From assembly GCA_964609495.1 (NCBI GenBank), contig CAZSTA010000047.1, forward strand, positions 1 to 20,446: a DNA stretch of 20,446 nt, read 5' to 3'. Made by a program: the position numbers and the translations under genes. The notes beneath the pieces were generated by a model, which was not told the origin of the DNA, did not search any database, and saw only the letters and a list, made by a program, of their open reading frames with translations. Source of the DNA: CAZSTA01 sp964609495 [NCBI: uncultured bacterium]. GTDB taxonomy: Bacteria; CAZSTA01. Positions 1 through 6,697 of this stretch are shown here, in pieces; within the stretch, counting starts at the first letter, position 1; every line of letters begins with the position of its first letter.

Positions 1-51
1 AAAGGTAACTTTTTTAACCGTGAGTTCTATTTGAGGCAAAAAGTTACCTTT
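1..51. repeat. 14-bp perfect inverted repeat at the left edge
   Basis: Positions 1-14 (AAAGGTAACTTTTT) are the exact reverse complement of 38-51 (AAAAAGTTACCTTT), with a 23-nt spacer. The element lies just downstream of the livG stop on the minus strand. It could be a transcript hairpin between livG and the next gene, or one end of a small repeat; the arm may continue beyond the window. A second, weaker hairpin (GGAGA...TCTCC, about 54-68) lies between it and livG. Confidence 0.6.
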
Positions 52-96
52 TAGGAGAGAATTTCTCCCCCCAATTGCTGGCAAAAGTTTCCCTCT

Positions 97-852
97 CTAC
101 TCTCCTAAGTAAGCTCCTATAACCCGAGGGTCGTTCTGAACTTGCGAGGGAGGTCCCTCCGCTATTTTCCGCCCATAATTTAATACTACCACGTTATCCG
201 ATATCTCCATCACTAAGCTCATATCGTGCTCTACCAAGAGAACAGTTACTCCCTTATCCCTTATCCGATAGATCAAATCCCCTAACTCCTCCGTCTCCCT
301 GGTATTCAATCCCGCGGCTGGTTCATCTAAGAGGATAACCACCGGAGCAAGGGCAAGAGCTCGAGCGATCTCCAATAATCTCTGCTGACCAAATGGCAGA
401 TCATAAGCGAATTCATTCGCTCTATCCTCTAAACCAACGAATCTTAAGATCTCCAAAGCCTTCTCCAATATCGATCTCTCTTCAGCTCTACAGAGCGGAG
501 ATTTAAACGCCGCCTTCCAGATTCCCGTCTTAGTCCCGGTATGACATCCCACCATAACGTTCTCTATAGCAGTCATATTACCAAATAGTTGGACGTTCTG
601 GAACGTCCTAGATATCCCCAAAGAGGCGATCTTGTGAGGGGGCAAATGCGTTATATTCATATCCTTGAAGTAGATCTCGCCCGAGGTAGGAGCATAGATC
701 CCACTTATCAGATTATATAAGGTAGTCTTTCCCGCTCCGTTAGGTCCTATAATAGCCTTTATCCTTCCTTCCTCGAGCGAGAAACTAACCTCATGGACTG
801 CCATTACTCCCCCAAAGGATTTAGATACATTATCTACGCGCAAAATAGGCAC
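97..852 (-). CDS. livG: Branched-chain amino-acid-type ABC transporter ATP-binding protein (LivG family)
   Basis: This is a 251-aa cytoplasmic ATPase of the LivG subfamily, which powers uptake of branched-chain amino acids or related small amides through LivH/LivM-type permeases together with LivF. Walker A GPNGAGKT is at residues 36-43, the Q-loop glutamine (SRTFQNVQLF) near 85, the LivG-type signature LPFGQQR at 152-158, Walker B VVILLDEP at 171-178 and the switch histidine (VEHD) at 209. Length is normal for the family. ATG follows a GGAGGG ribosome site. It starts 19 nt after the upstream M55 peptidase gene, so the two are probably co-transcribed. No permease or LivF gene is inside the window; LivF would be expected beyond the left edge. 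Family assignment is firm; the actual substrate is unknown. Confidence 0.93.
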   Translation of the reverse strand: MPILRVDNVSKSFGGVMAVHEVSFSLEEGRIKAIIGPNGAGKTTLYNLISGIYAPTSGEIYFKDMNITHLPPHKIASLGISRTFQNVQLFGNMTAIENVMVGCHTGTKTGIWKAAFKSPLCRAEERSILEKALEILRFVGLEDRANEFAYDLPFGQQRLLEIARALALAPVVILLDEPAAGLNTRETEELGDLIYRIRDKGVTVLLVEHDMSLVMEISDNVVVLNYGRKIAEGPPSQVQNDPRVIGAYLGE

Positions 853-871
853 AACTTTTGCCCTCCTCTAT

Positions 872-1699
872 TTAAAGGCGCGGAGTTAATTCGGATGTTG
901 CGATAAAGAACATCGCGAGCAAAGTTCTATAGATAGCAGGAAAGTTATCCGTTGTATAGGAAGTCCTCATCAATCCCTCGTGTTTTACTTGAGGCATCAT
1001 CGCTACGTAAGAAGCAGTTTGATGGGTATCCCAATCGACCTCCAGGCGAATAGGAGGATCATAGGTGAAGGGATCGAAATCGGATAATCTATCTAATGAG
1101 CGTTTAGCGGCATCCTTGATCAATCCTCTCGCCTTCGAGAGAGGAAGACAACGGGCGGCATAGCGACTGAGGGAATACTTAACGATGGCTGTTTCCATAT
1201 CCCCAAGGGAATTTTTCATATCCTTACAGACCAGATCATCGCCAGTTACTAAGACCGTGGGGATACCATAATGCCCTGCTAAAGCGGCGGATATCTGCCC
1301 CTCTCCTACTGATTGCCCATTTATCCTGACATCCCGCAATCTATATCCATTTAAGACATGGCTCAATATCCCTGGCTGACCTGAGCGAGCATGATAACCG
1401 ATTAAGAAACAAGCATCAAAGGATTCGTCCAATCCCTCGAAGAAGATCACCGGTTGTCCTCTTATCAACTCGGCTAAGGGATTAAGATCTTCCAGCAAAA
1501 CATTGCGAAAATCGAGGCCATGGGAATCGTGGACGACTATACTTTCCGCTCCAGCCTCTACAGCTCCGCTTATAGCCGCATTGACATCTCCAGTGATGTA
1601 ATGTTGAATTACGTTATAATCAGGACCTCCCGGATTAACCTCCTTCCCACTTACAATCCCAGATATCCCTTCATTATCAACGGAAATCACTACTCTCAT
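872..1699 (-). CDS. dppA: M55 family D-aminopeptidase (DppA-like)
   Basis: This 275-aa protein aligns by eye over its whole length with Bacillus DppA, a Zn-dependent decameric D-aminopeptidase that releases D-amino acids from D-Ala-containing dipeptides. The metal-ligand positions are all kept: D8 and E10 (SVDNEGISG), H60 (VHDSH), H103 (GYHAR) and E133 (GQSVGEG). H114 (ILSH) corresponds to the active-site histidine. There is no signal peptide, so it should act in the cytoplasm. It sits directly upstream of livG with a 19-nt gap, which suggests import of a peptide or amino acid followed by hydrolysis. It is separated from the upstream acetyltransferase gene by 67 nt. A weak AGGAT ribosome site precedes the ATG. 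The family call is firm, the physiological substrate is inferred. Confidence 0.92.
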   Translation of the reverse strand: MRVVISVDNEGISGIVSGKEVNPGGPDYNVIQHYITGDVNAAISGAVEAGAESIVVHDSHGLDFRNVLLEDLNPLAELIRGQPVIFFEGLDESFDACFLIGYHARSGQPGILSHVLNGYRLRDVRINGQSVGEGQISAALAGHYGIPTVLVTGDDLVCKDMKNSLGDMETAIVKYSLSRYAARCLPLSKARGLIKDAAKRSLDRLSDFDPFTYDPPIRLEVDWDTHQTASYVAMMPQVKHEGLMRTSYTTDNFPAIYRTLLAMFFIATSELTPRL

Positions 1700-1766
1700 C
1701 TGTCCATCATCCTATCACTTGATTATCTATTCAAAAACTTCCTTAACTCCGCCATATCGCTTATAT

Positions 1767-3029
1767 CTATATACTTGAGGCATCAATCATAGACTGCCAG
1801 GGGTAACATCTTGGGAAAAGATAAGTGGCTAAATCGAGCGCTTTCTCCAGGGAGAGGGGATCCCCTCCTCCATATCCGCAAACAAGCTCAACTCCTCCCA
1901 GATTATATAGATCCACTAAGCCCCGATACCCAATAAGCAATTGTTCTAATCCTCCTCCAGAAACAGTTATACCTAGATCGGCTTTAACTCGATCCTCTGA
2001 ATGAATTTTGCCTTTATCCAATACAAGGGTGTCTTTCTCTCCCTCCTCTCTGGAAATAATTAAACTTCCTCGCCAATCGCGGTAAGGAGACGCTTTCAAT
2101 CTCTTCTCCAATTCGGGAGAGATCGCTCTCAGATAACTCGATAACTCCCCTATCTTGATCATCCTCCTCCAGCTCTGCCATCCGACATATAGCTCTGTCC
2201 TAGCTCCGAAATCCCTCAATATATCATTTAGAGGGTGATCTATAGCTAACACCGATCTTATCTCTGGAAGTTTCAGTTCTATAGCTCGCTTAGCTAAATA
2301 TCCTAGAAGGGAAAGATATACCTCTGCCCTTCCTAGCTTATTAGTCGCCTCCACTACAGTTAAGTTATCGCTCTCCTTTTGGAATATCAGATAGGCTATA
2401 ATCTCCCCCTCATCCTTGACGACGAGGAAGTTATCCCTTACAAAATCATAAGCCTCGGTAACCCATTTCCAAGAAGCCTCAGATCTCACTATGGATCCGG
2501 TAATTCCAGAGAAGAAATCGTTACTGAGCTTCATTACCTCTCCTAGATCGCTGCTCTGATAGTCCCTTATCTCGATCTTATTATCCTCTTGAGGTATATT
2601 TAATACTCCGATCTTAGTAGCCACTCGATCTATGTAAGCTTCCCATCCCATATTGCGATAGTAATTGGGGATAGGTGTAGTCAAGATCTCTGCGACTTGA
2701 CCGTTCTCCTTCATATAATCGAGGAAATCCAACATCAATTGATAAGCATATCTATGCCCTCTATAATCAGGATGAGTCGCCACAAATCTGATTCCCCCAA
2801 TAGGAATCTCTGCCATCCCCACTCGCATAATTCGGGGAATAAAATGGACATGACTTACTATCCTTCCGTCAACAGCGACTATCCTCCTATGAGCTGGAAC
2901 ATAATTGGGATCTGTTATATCTTTCTTGAAGTTGGCTAAAGATTCCTCAGTTTCTTGAAAGACAGTCACTAAGAGATCGAATATCTGATCCTCATCACCC
3001 TTATTAGCATAGCGATATTCTGCCTTCAC
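1767..3029 (-). CDS. Eis-like GNAT N-acetyltransferase with C-terminal SCP2-type domain
   Basis: This 420-aa protein has the layout of the Eis family: an N-terminal GNAT domain (about residues 1-150, acetyl-CoA loop around 83-99 with VATHPDYRGHRYA), a second degenerate GNAT domain (about 150-290) and a C-terminal sterol-carrier-like domain (about 300-420). Eis enzymes acetylate amines on proteins, peptides or aminoglycosides; the substrate here is unknown. The acetyl-CoA loop reads RGHRYA, with Arg where RxxGxG/A expects Gly. The start is GTG at 3027-3029, preceded by a GAGGG site; two ATGs just upstream are out of frame and run into TGA. It ends 67 nt before the M55 gene and probably shares its transcript. 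The family is likely, the function is open. Confidence 0.82.
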   Translation of the reverse strand: MKAEYRYANKGDEDQIFDLLVTVFQETEESLANFKKDITDPNYVPAHRRIVAVDGRIVSHVHFIPRIMRVGMAEIPIGGIRFVATHPDYRGHRYAYQLMLDFLDYMKENGQVAEILTTPIPNYYRNMGWEAYIDRVATKIGVLNIPQEDNKIEIRDYQSSDLGEVMKLSNDFFSGITGSIVRSEASWKWVTEAYDFVRDNFLVVKDEGEIIAYLIFQKESDNLTVVEATNKLGRAEVYLSLLGYLAKRAIELKLPEIRSVLAIDHPLNDILRDFGARTELYVGWQSWRRMIKIGELSSYLRAISPELEKRLKASPYRDWRGSLIISREEGEKDTLVLDKGKIHSEDRVKADLGITVSGGGLEQLLIGYRGLVDLYNLGGVELVCGYGGGDPLSLEKALDLATYLFPRCYPWQSMIDASSI

Positions 3030-3060
3030 ATCATAATACCCTCAACTTTCCCCTAAAAGA

Positions 3061-3870
3061 TCAATCCTTGAACTTTCTCTTTATTCCAGCTATATCTAAG
3101 ATGCATTGCGTTCTCTCTGCGATATCTCTAGCTGACTCCTCGATCTTAGCCTCAGTCCAATCGGGGTGATCCTGTCTGAATTTATCCCTTAGCTTACTCT
3201 CAGTATAATCCTCAGTCACCGCCCAAATAGAGGCTTGAATGAGGCTAGGATGCAGTTCCCCTTGAACTCCATACTCCCCTATCCCCCACTCAGCTAATTT
3301 AATGATCCTTATCTCCTCCTCGCTAGCTCCTTGAATACTGATAGTATTCCCCTTTATCTCAATCTCCTTGCTTAATTCGTATATCTTGCTCTCCATCTTG
3401 ACAAATGTGGAGAGTAGTTTGAACAACTCTCCCTCATCCTCCGGAGGTTTGAGGCTATAACTAGCTCCATATTGAGAGGGGGCATCGGCAGGAGGAGGTA
3501 TATCCTCCTCAAGGCAATAGGTATCTAATTCGATAAGGACATCTATCTGATGCGCCTTCAGGCTTATTACCTGAGAGCGAATAACGATCATATCCTGCAT
3601 GACATCTTCTATATCATCTAAGATCAAGCCTCTAGGAATCTTTATATTAATATCCTTTTCCGTATTATTGTTTAATACAAGGCTCATTCCCATATTAGTC
3701 CCATTACCTCTAATATCCTCTAATTTTACTTTCCCCTCCCCTATCGCCTTAATTATGTCACAGTAGGATTGATTCTGAGCCAGAGCAGTCTGCATATAAA
3801 ATATAGCCAAGACCAACGAGATCTTAACTGAGATCACAACTATAAAATTATCATATTTTCTATCCGACAT
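3061..3870 (-). CDS. Exported protein of unknown function
   Basis: This is a 269-aa protein I do not recognise by name. Residues 10-31 are hydrophobic and end in QTALA before QNQ, a plausible signal peptidase I site, so the mature protein should be outside the cytoplasmic membrane. Residues about 45-120 are beta-rich (MSLVLNNNT, IKIPRG, MQDMIVIRS, IDVLIELDTYC) and resemble the Ig-like modules with a terminal YC motif seen in other secreted bacterial proteins; Cys37 and Cys119 could form a disulfide. A proline-rich linker (123-131) leads to a helical, charged C-terminal half (145-269) with Cys256. The ATG lies 7 nt after the stop of the EamA transporter gene, so it is almost certainly translated from the same mRNA. 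The export call is moderately sure; no function can be given. Confidence 0.75.
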   Translation of the reverse strand: MSDRKYDNFIVVISVKISLVLAIFYMQTALAQNQSYCDIIKAIGEGKVKLEDIRGNGTNMGMSLVLNNNTEKDINIKIPRGLILDDIEDVMQDMIVIRSQVISLKAHQIDVLIELDTYCLEEDIPPPADAPSQYGASYSLKPPEDEGELFKLLSTFVKMESKIYELSKEIEIKGNTISIQGASEEEIRIIKLAEWGIGEYGVQGELHPSLIQASIWAVTEDYTESKLRDKFRQDHPDWTEAKIEESARDIAERTQCILDIAGIKRKFKD

Positions 3871-3877
3871 AGATCGC

Positions 3878-4768
3878 TCAATCTTCCTCAGTTACTAATG
3901 GTCTCCTCCGAGAGAGGAGCTTACTCAATTTTACCTCAGCCGAGATCACTCCCAGTAAGATAAGTATAGCTCCTATCCAACCCCGTAAGGTCAATCTCTC
4001 CGCCGCCAGAAGATAGGCAAATAAAGCCGCGAAGACTGGCTCCATCGTGAAGATCAGAGCAGTGTGAGTTGGAGTTGTGAATTTCTGGGCTAAGTTCTGA
4101 AGCGAGAAAGCTAAGGCAGTCGCCATAATCCCCGTGATCAGAAGGGCTACTATCACATAAGGAGATATAGTAACGGGGAATGTTTCTGCCGTGAGGCGAA
4201 ATATCCAACTACCTAAGGCTGAGACTCCAATCTGAATCGTAGTCAAGACCGAAGTATCCATCTTAGGAGCATATTTTCCCACTAAGATGATATGGATAGC
4301 GAAGGAGAAGGCGCAAGCTAGAACTAAAAGATCACCCTTGTTTAAAGAGAGAGTATCGTTAATGGAAAGGAATCCCAGACCTACCGTAGCTAATATCACC
4401 CCTATGATCGCTGATGAAGAGGGAAGTCGTCGGAGAAACAAAGTGGAAAGCATAGGAACGAGAACCACATATAATCCAGTTATAAATCCCGCTTTAGAGG
4501 CTGTAGTCCATTGCAATCCTAGAGTTTGAAAAGCGTAGCCAGCGAAGAGGAAAATCCCAATCCAAGCTCCAGCAAGCAACTCCTCTCTCCTTGAATTCCT
4601 AATCCTCTTGAAGAAGATAACGAAGAGGAAGAGAAAAGCTAGGGAGAAGCGAAGAGTTAAGAAGTTATAAGTGCCAGTTATGGCTATAGCGTTTTTGACT
4701 AAAACGAAGGTTGAACCCCAAATTAAAGCAACGAATAAGAGCCCCAGATCAGCTTTCCACTGTTTCAT
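3878..4768 (-). CDS. EamA/DMT-superfamily transporter (10-TM exporter)
   Basis: This is a 296-aa integral membrane protein with two EamA repeats of about five helices each. It begins with the family's typical LLFVALIWGSTFVLVKNA and repeats the pattern in the second half (ALIFTMEPVFAALFAYLLAAERL). Members export amino acids, nucleosides or other metabolites; the substrate cannot be read from the sequence. An upstream TTG (4781-4783) would give 301 aa, but I prefer the ATG at 4766-4768: it overlaps the TGA that ends the ATPase remnant upstream in an ATGA arrangement, the usual sign of translational coupling in an intact ancestral operon. A consensus promoter lies about 330 nt upstream. The following gene starts 7 nt after the stop. 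Confidence 0.9.
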   Translation of the reverse strand: MKQWKADLGLLFVALIWGSTFVLVKNAIAITGTYNFLTLRFSLAFLFLFVIFFKRIRNSRREELLAGAWIGIFLFAGYAFQTLGLQWTTASKAGFITGLYVVLVPMLSTLFLRRLPSSSAIIGVILATVGLGFLSINDTLSLNKGDLLVLACAFSFAIHIILVGKYAPKMDTSVLTTIQIGVSALGSWIFRLTAETFPVTISPYVIVALLITGIMATALAFSLQNLAQKFTTPTHTALIFTMEPVFAALFAYLLAAERLTLRGWIGAILILLGVISAEVKLSKLLSRRRPLVTEED

Positions 4769-4914
4769 ATCAATATCACGCAACTATCGACGTTCCAGCC
4801 CACCTCGATTTTATCCCCTACCTTCGGTCTTCCCATTATATTTACATTGAGGAAATTATTAAAAATGATGAAGAGAGGCTCAAGGCAGTTGCCCAGCAAT
4901 CTCCTCATCACCGT
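4765..4914 (-). pseudogene. 3' remnant of an ABC-transporter ATPase gene (C-terminal TOBE end)
   Basis: Read on the minus strand, this open stretch ends in ...GRPKVGDKIEVGWNVDSCVILI and a TGA. That is the pattern of the last strand pair of the TOBE domain of sugar or polyamine ABC ATPases (VGDxVxVGWxxxxxVxL). Two in-frame stops (TGA TAA, 4915-4920) lie just upstream and no Walker A, Walker B or signature motif is present, so roughly the first 300 codons are missing. The remnant follows a permease remnant in the order expected of an ABC operon, and its stop overlaps the EamA ATG. A novel 47-aa peptide starting at ATG 4906-4908 cannot be excluded, but no ribosome site is evident. Confidence 0.6.
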
Positions 4915-4940
4915 TTATCATCAATAAAGCCGAGAATAAA

Positions 4941-5066
4941 TTATCCCTTTAACCCGGTCAGAGCTATTCCTTGAATAAAAGTCCTCTGGGTGAAGAAGAA
5001 CAAAACGATAATCGGAACGATCATCACTGTTGAGGCCGCCATCAGCAATGACCATTCTGTGCGACA
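4941..5066 (-). pseudogene. 3' remnant of a carbohydrate ABC transporter permease (MalG/UgpE type)
   Basis: On the minus strand the sequence encodes [16 protein letters not shown], a last transmembrane segment, and [15 protein letters not shown] followed by TAA. This is the exact C-terminal pattern of MalG-family permeases (TEWxLLMAAS...QRxFIxGxxxxGxKG). It is clearly a paralogue of the truncated permease at 6100-6666, but differs at many residues, so it is not a recent duplication. Homology stops near 5057-5066; the other ~230 codons are absent. The upstream sequence stays open in this frame for some distance, but it resembles a promoter region rather than permease sequence. Confidence 0.7.
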
Positions 5067-5101
5067 TCCGACAACATTATTACTATCAAAACTACAATTT
5101 A

Positions 5102-5130
5102 AGTATATCACATAGCTTAGGAGATGTCAA
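5102..5130 (-). promoter_or_regulatory. Consensus sigma-70-type promoter, minus strand
   Basis: On the minus strand TTGACA (5125-5130) and TATACT (5102-5107) are separated by exactly 17 nt. Transcription would start near 5095 and run through the two ABC remnants into the EamA gene and the genes after it, with a leader of about 330 nt. It sits at the border between the endonuclease-family gene's downstream flank and the permease remnant. Confidence 0.6.
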
Positions 5131-5245
5131 GAGATACTCATGCCAAAATGTAACAATTTGGGCAAGATGCTTTATGATTTGCCTGACATAGGTTGTAAAG
5201 CCACCCCACTCGTCTCTGCTGTAAGGGACTCATTTGTCATAGGTT

Positions 5246-6046
5246 TTAAGACAGTTGAAGCGTTGTGATCAATCCATAATGGTCGGAAGGACATACCCTA
5301 TCTTCATTTGATTTATTTGCTATCAACTTACAATCAATAATTTTACCAACTTTACCCCTCTCTGGGGTAACAAATATATAATCTATCCTCTTTCTAAAGT
5401 CTCCTGCGCAACATGTGAAGCCACCTTCAGTCCCGTGGATCTTCGCCCACGAGTCCTGGAAAAGCGTTTTTCTCCCCTTGAGTAAAATCATACCAGTTAT
5501 GAATTTGATAGGCTCTTGATCTAGCGTAGCATTAAAATCTCCTACTATTACCTTTGGTAGGTTGCTTTCAAAATTTTCTAAAAAATCAACAACTTCAATT
5601 ATAACCCGTTTTCTAGCTTTATCACTTAGTGATAGATGGGTATTAAAGAAATTAAACTGGCCAACTGGAAGATCAATTACCGCTCTTAGGACTATCCTTT
5701 GATGGCGCTTATCAAGTTCATCCTCCATATCGCGAGAAAGCCGAATGTAGCTTGAATCTATAATATCGAATTTTGATAGTATCGCTAAGCCTTCCCATCT
5801 ATCAGCACTGTCGATTTGTGCCTTTTCAAAAGTGAATCTATAGTCAGTCAGTCTTTCGGCGATTTGTTCAGCTTGGTTCTTCTCCGGGTCGTATCTTTCA
5901 TCATATCTAATTTCTTGAAGTCCGATAACATCTGGTTTATGAAGCCCGATCAAATCTGCAATTAAATTAAGTCTTATATGCCAAGGCTCATTGTAATTCC
6001 AGATGTTTAGCGTCATTACTTTCACAGTGAGGTGATTTACAACCAT
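5246..6046 (-). CDS. Endonuclease/exonuclease/phosphatase (EEP) family protein
   Basis: This is a 266-aa Mg-dependent EEP-fold hydrolase without a signal peptide. The family motifs occur in order: N14 in TLNIWN, E45 in LQEIR (metal ligand), the strand RWEGLAIL at 83-90, H137 in NTHLS, D170 and N172 in GDFNA, D222 in RIDYIFV and D255-H256 in SDHYGL. Relatives act on nucleic acids, phosphoinositides or sphingomyelin, so the substrate is undetermined. An excellent AGGAGGT ribosome site lies 8 nt before the ATG. The gene is wedged between two permease fragments and is followed by about 180 nt without an ORF. No good promoter is visible directly upstream; it may be read from the phosphatase promoter. 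Confidence 0.9.
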   Translation of the reverse strand: MVVNHLTVKVMTLNIWNYNEPWHIRLNLIADLIGLHKPDVIGLQEIRYDERYDPEKNQAEQIAERLTDYRFTFEKAQIDSADRWEGLAILSKFDIIDSSYIRLSRDMEDELDKRHQRIVLRAVIDLPVGQFNFFNTHLSLSDKARKRVIIEVVDFLENFESNLPKVIVGDFNATLDQEPIKFITGMILLKGRKTLFQDSWAKIHGTEGGFTCCAGDFRKRIDYIFVTPERGKVGKIIDCKLIANKSNEDRVCPSDHYGLITTLQLS

Positions 6047-6099
6047 TTTTATACCTCCTGTATTGACATTTTAGCTAATTCTTTCTTGATTGGAGTATG

Positions 6100-6666
6100 T
6101 CAACCTTTTATCCCTGTCAACACTACTCCTTTAATGAAGTGCCTCTGCAAAGACATAAAGACGATCATTATGGGAAGAAGGACTACTACCGAGGCCGCCA
6201 TAAGCACATTATAATCGGTAGAATATCGCCCTTCATACATAGCCAATCCAACTGGCAAGGTGTATAGCTCCTCTGATCTAGTAACTATTAATGGCCATAA
6301 GAAGGAGTTCCAATTCCCCATAAAGATAAAGATGATCAGCACCGCCAAAGCTGGTTTCATATTCGGCACCACGATATTAAAAAATATCCTTAACTCCCCA
6401 CAACCATCTATCCGAGCGGCATCAAGCAGATCCTCAGGGATAGAGAGCCTAGATTGTCGCATAAAGAATATCCCAAAGGCACTGGCGCAAGCTGGGATGA
6501 TCAAACCCTTATAGATATCTATCCAGCCGAAACGATTGACCATTATAAATAGAGGCACCATCAGCACTTGGAAGGGGATCATCAAAGTGCCTATAATTAT
6601 GAGGAAGAAAACATCTCGCCCCCAATAGCGGAATTTGGAAAGCAATGTTAAATTGTGAGATAGCAA
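6100..6666 (-). pseudogene. N-terminally truncated carbohydrate ABC transporter permease (MalG/UgpE type)
   Basis: The 188 residues match the C-terminal two thirds of MalG-family inner-membrane permeases, normally about 270-300 aa with six helices. Present are the LSKFRYWGRD strand, helices at about 18-40, 52-70, 103-125 and 154-175, and the EAA loop that docks on the ATPase (EDLLDAARIDGCG...IVVP, 78-101). The terminal QRHFIKGVVLTGIKG ends in TGA. The first ~95 residues with two helices are missing. The only start is a TTG (6664-6666) 31 nt after the phosphatase stop; an AGGAG lies about 10 nt before it, so translation is possible. No partner permease, binding protein or intact ATPase is nearby, so I call it a decaying gene. 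A shortened functional protein is less likely. Confidence 0.72.
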
Positions 6667-6697
6667 GCAATTACCCGCTCCTAATAAGCAAACCTCC

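Noticed and set aside
4781-4783. TTG start for the EamA transporter, five codons upstream.
   Set aside because: It lies inside the ATPase remnant and has no ribosome site; the ATG at 4766-4768 forms the typical ATGA overlap.
6097-6103. TTGACA as a -35 element for the EEP gene.
   Set aside because: No acceptable -10 hexamer lies 16-18 nt downstream on the minus strand.
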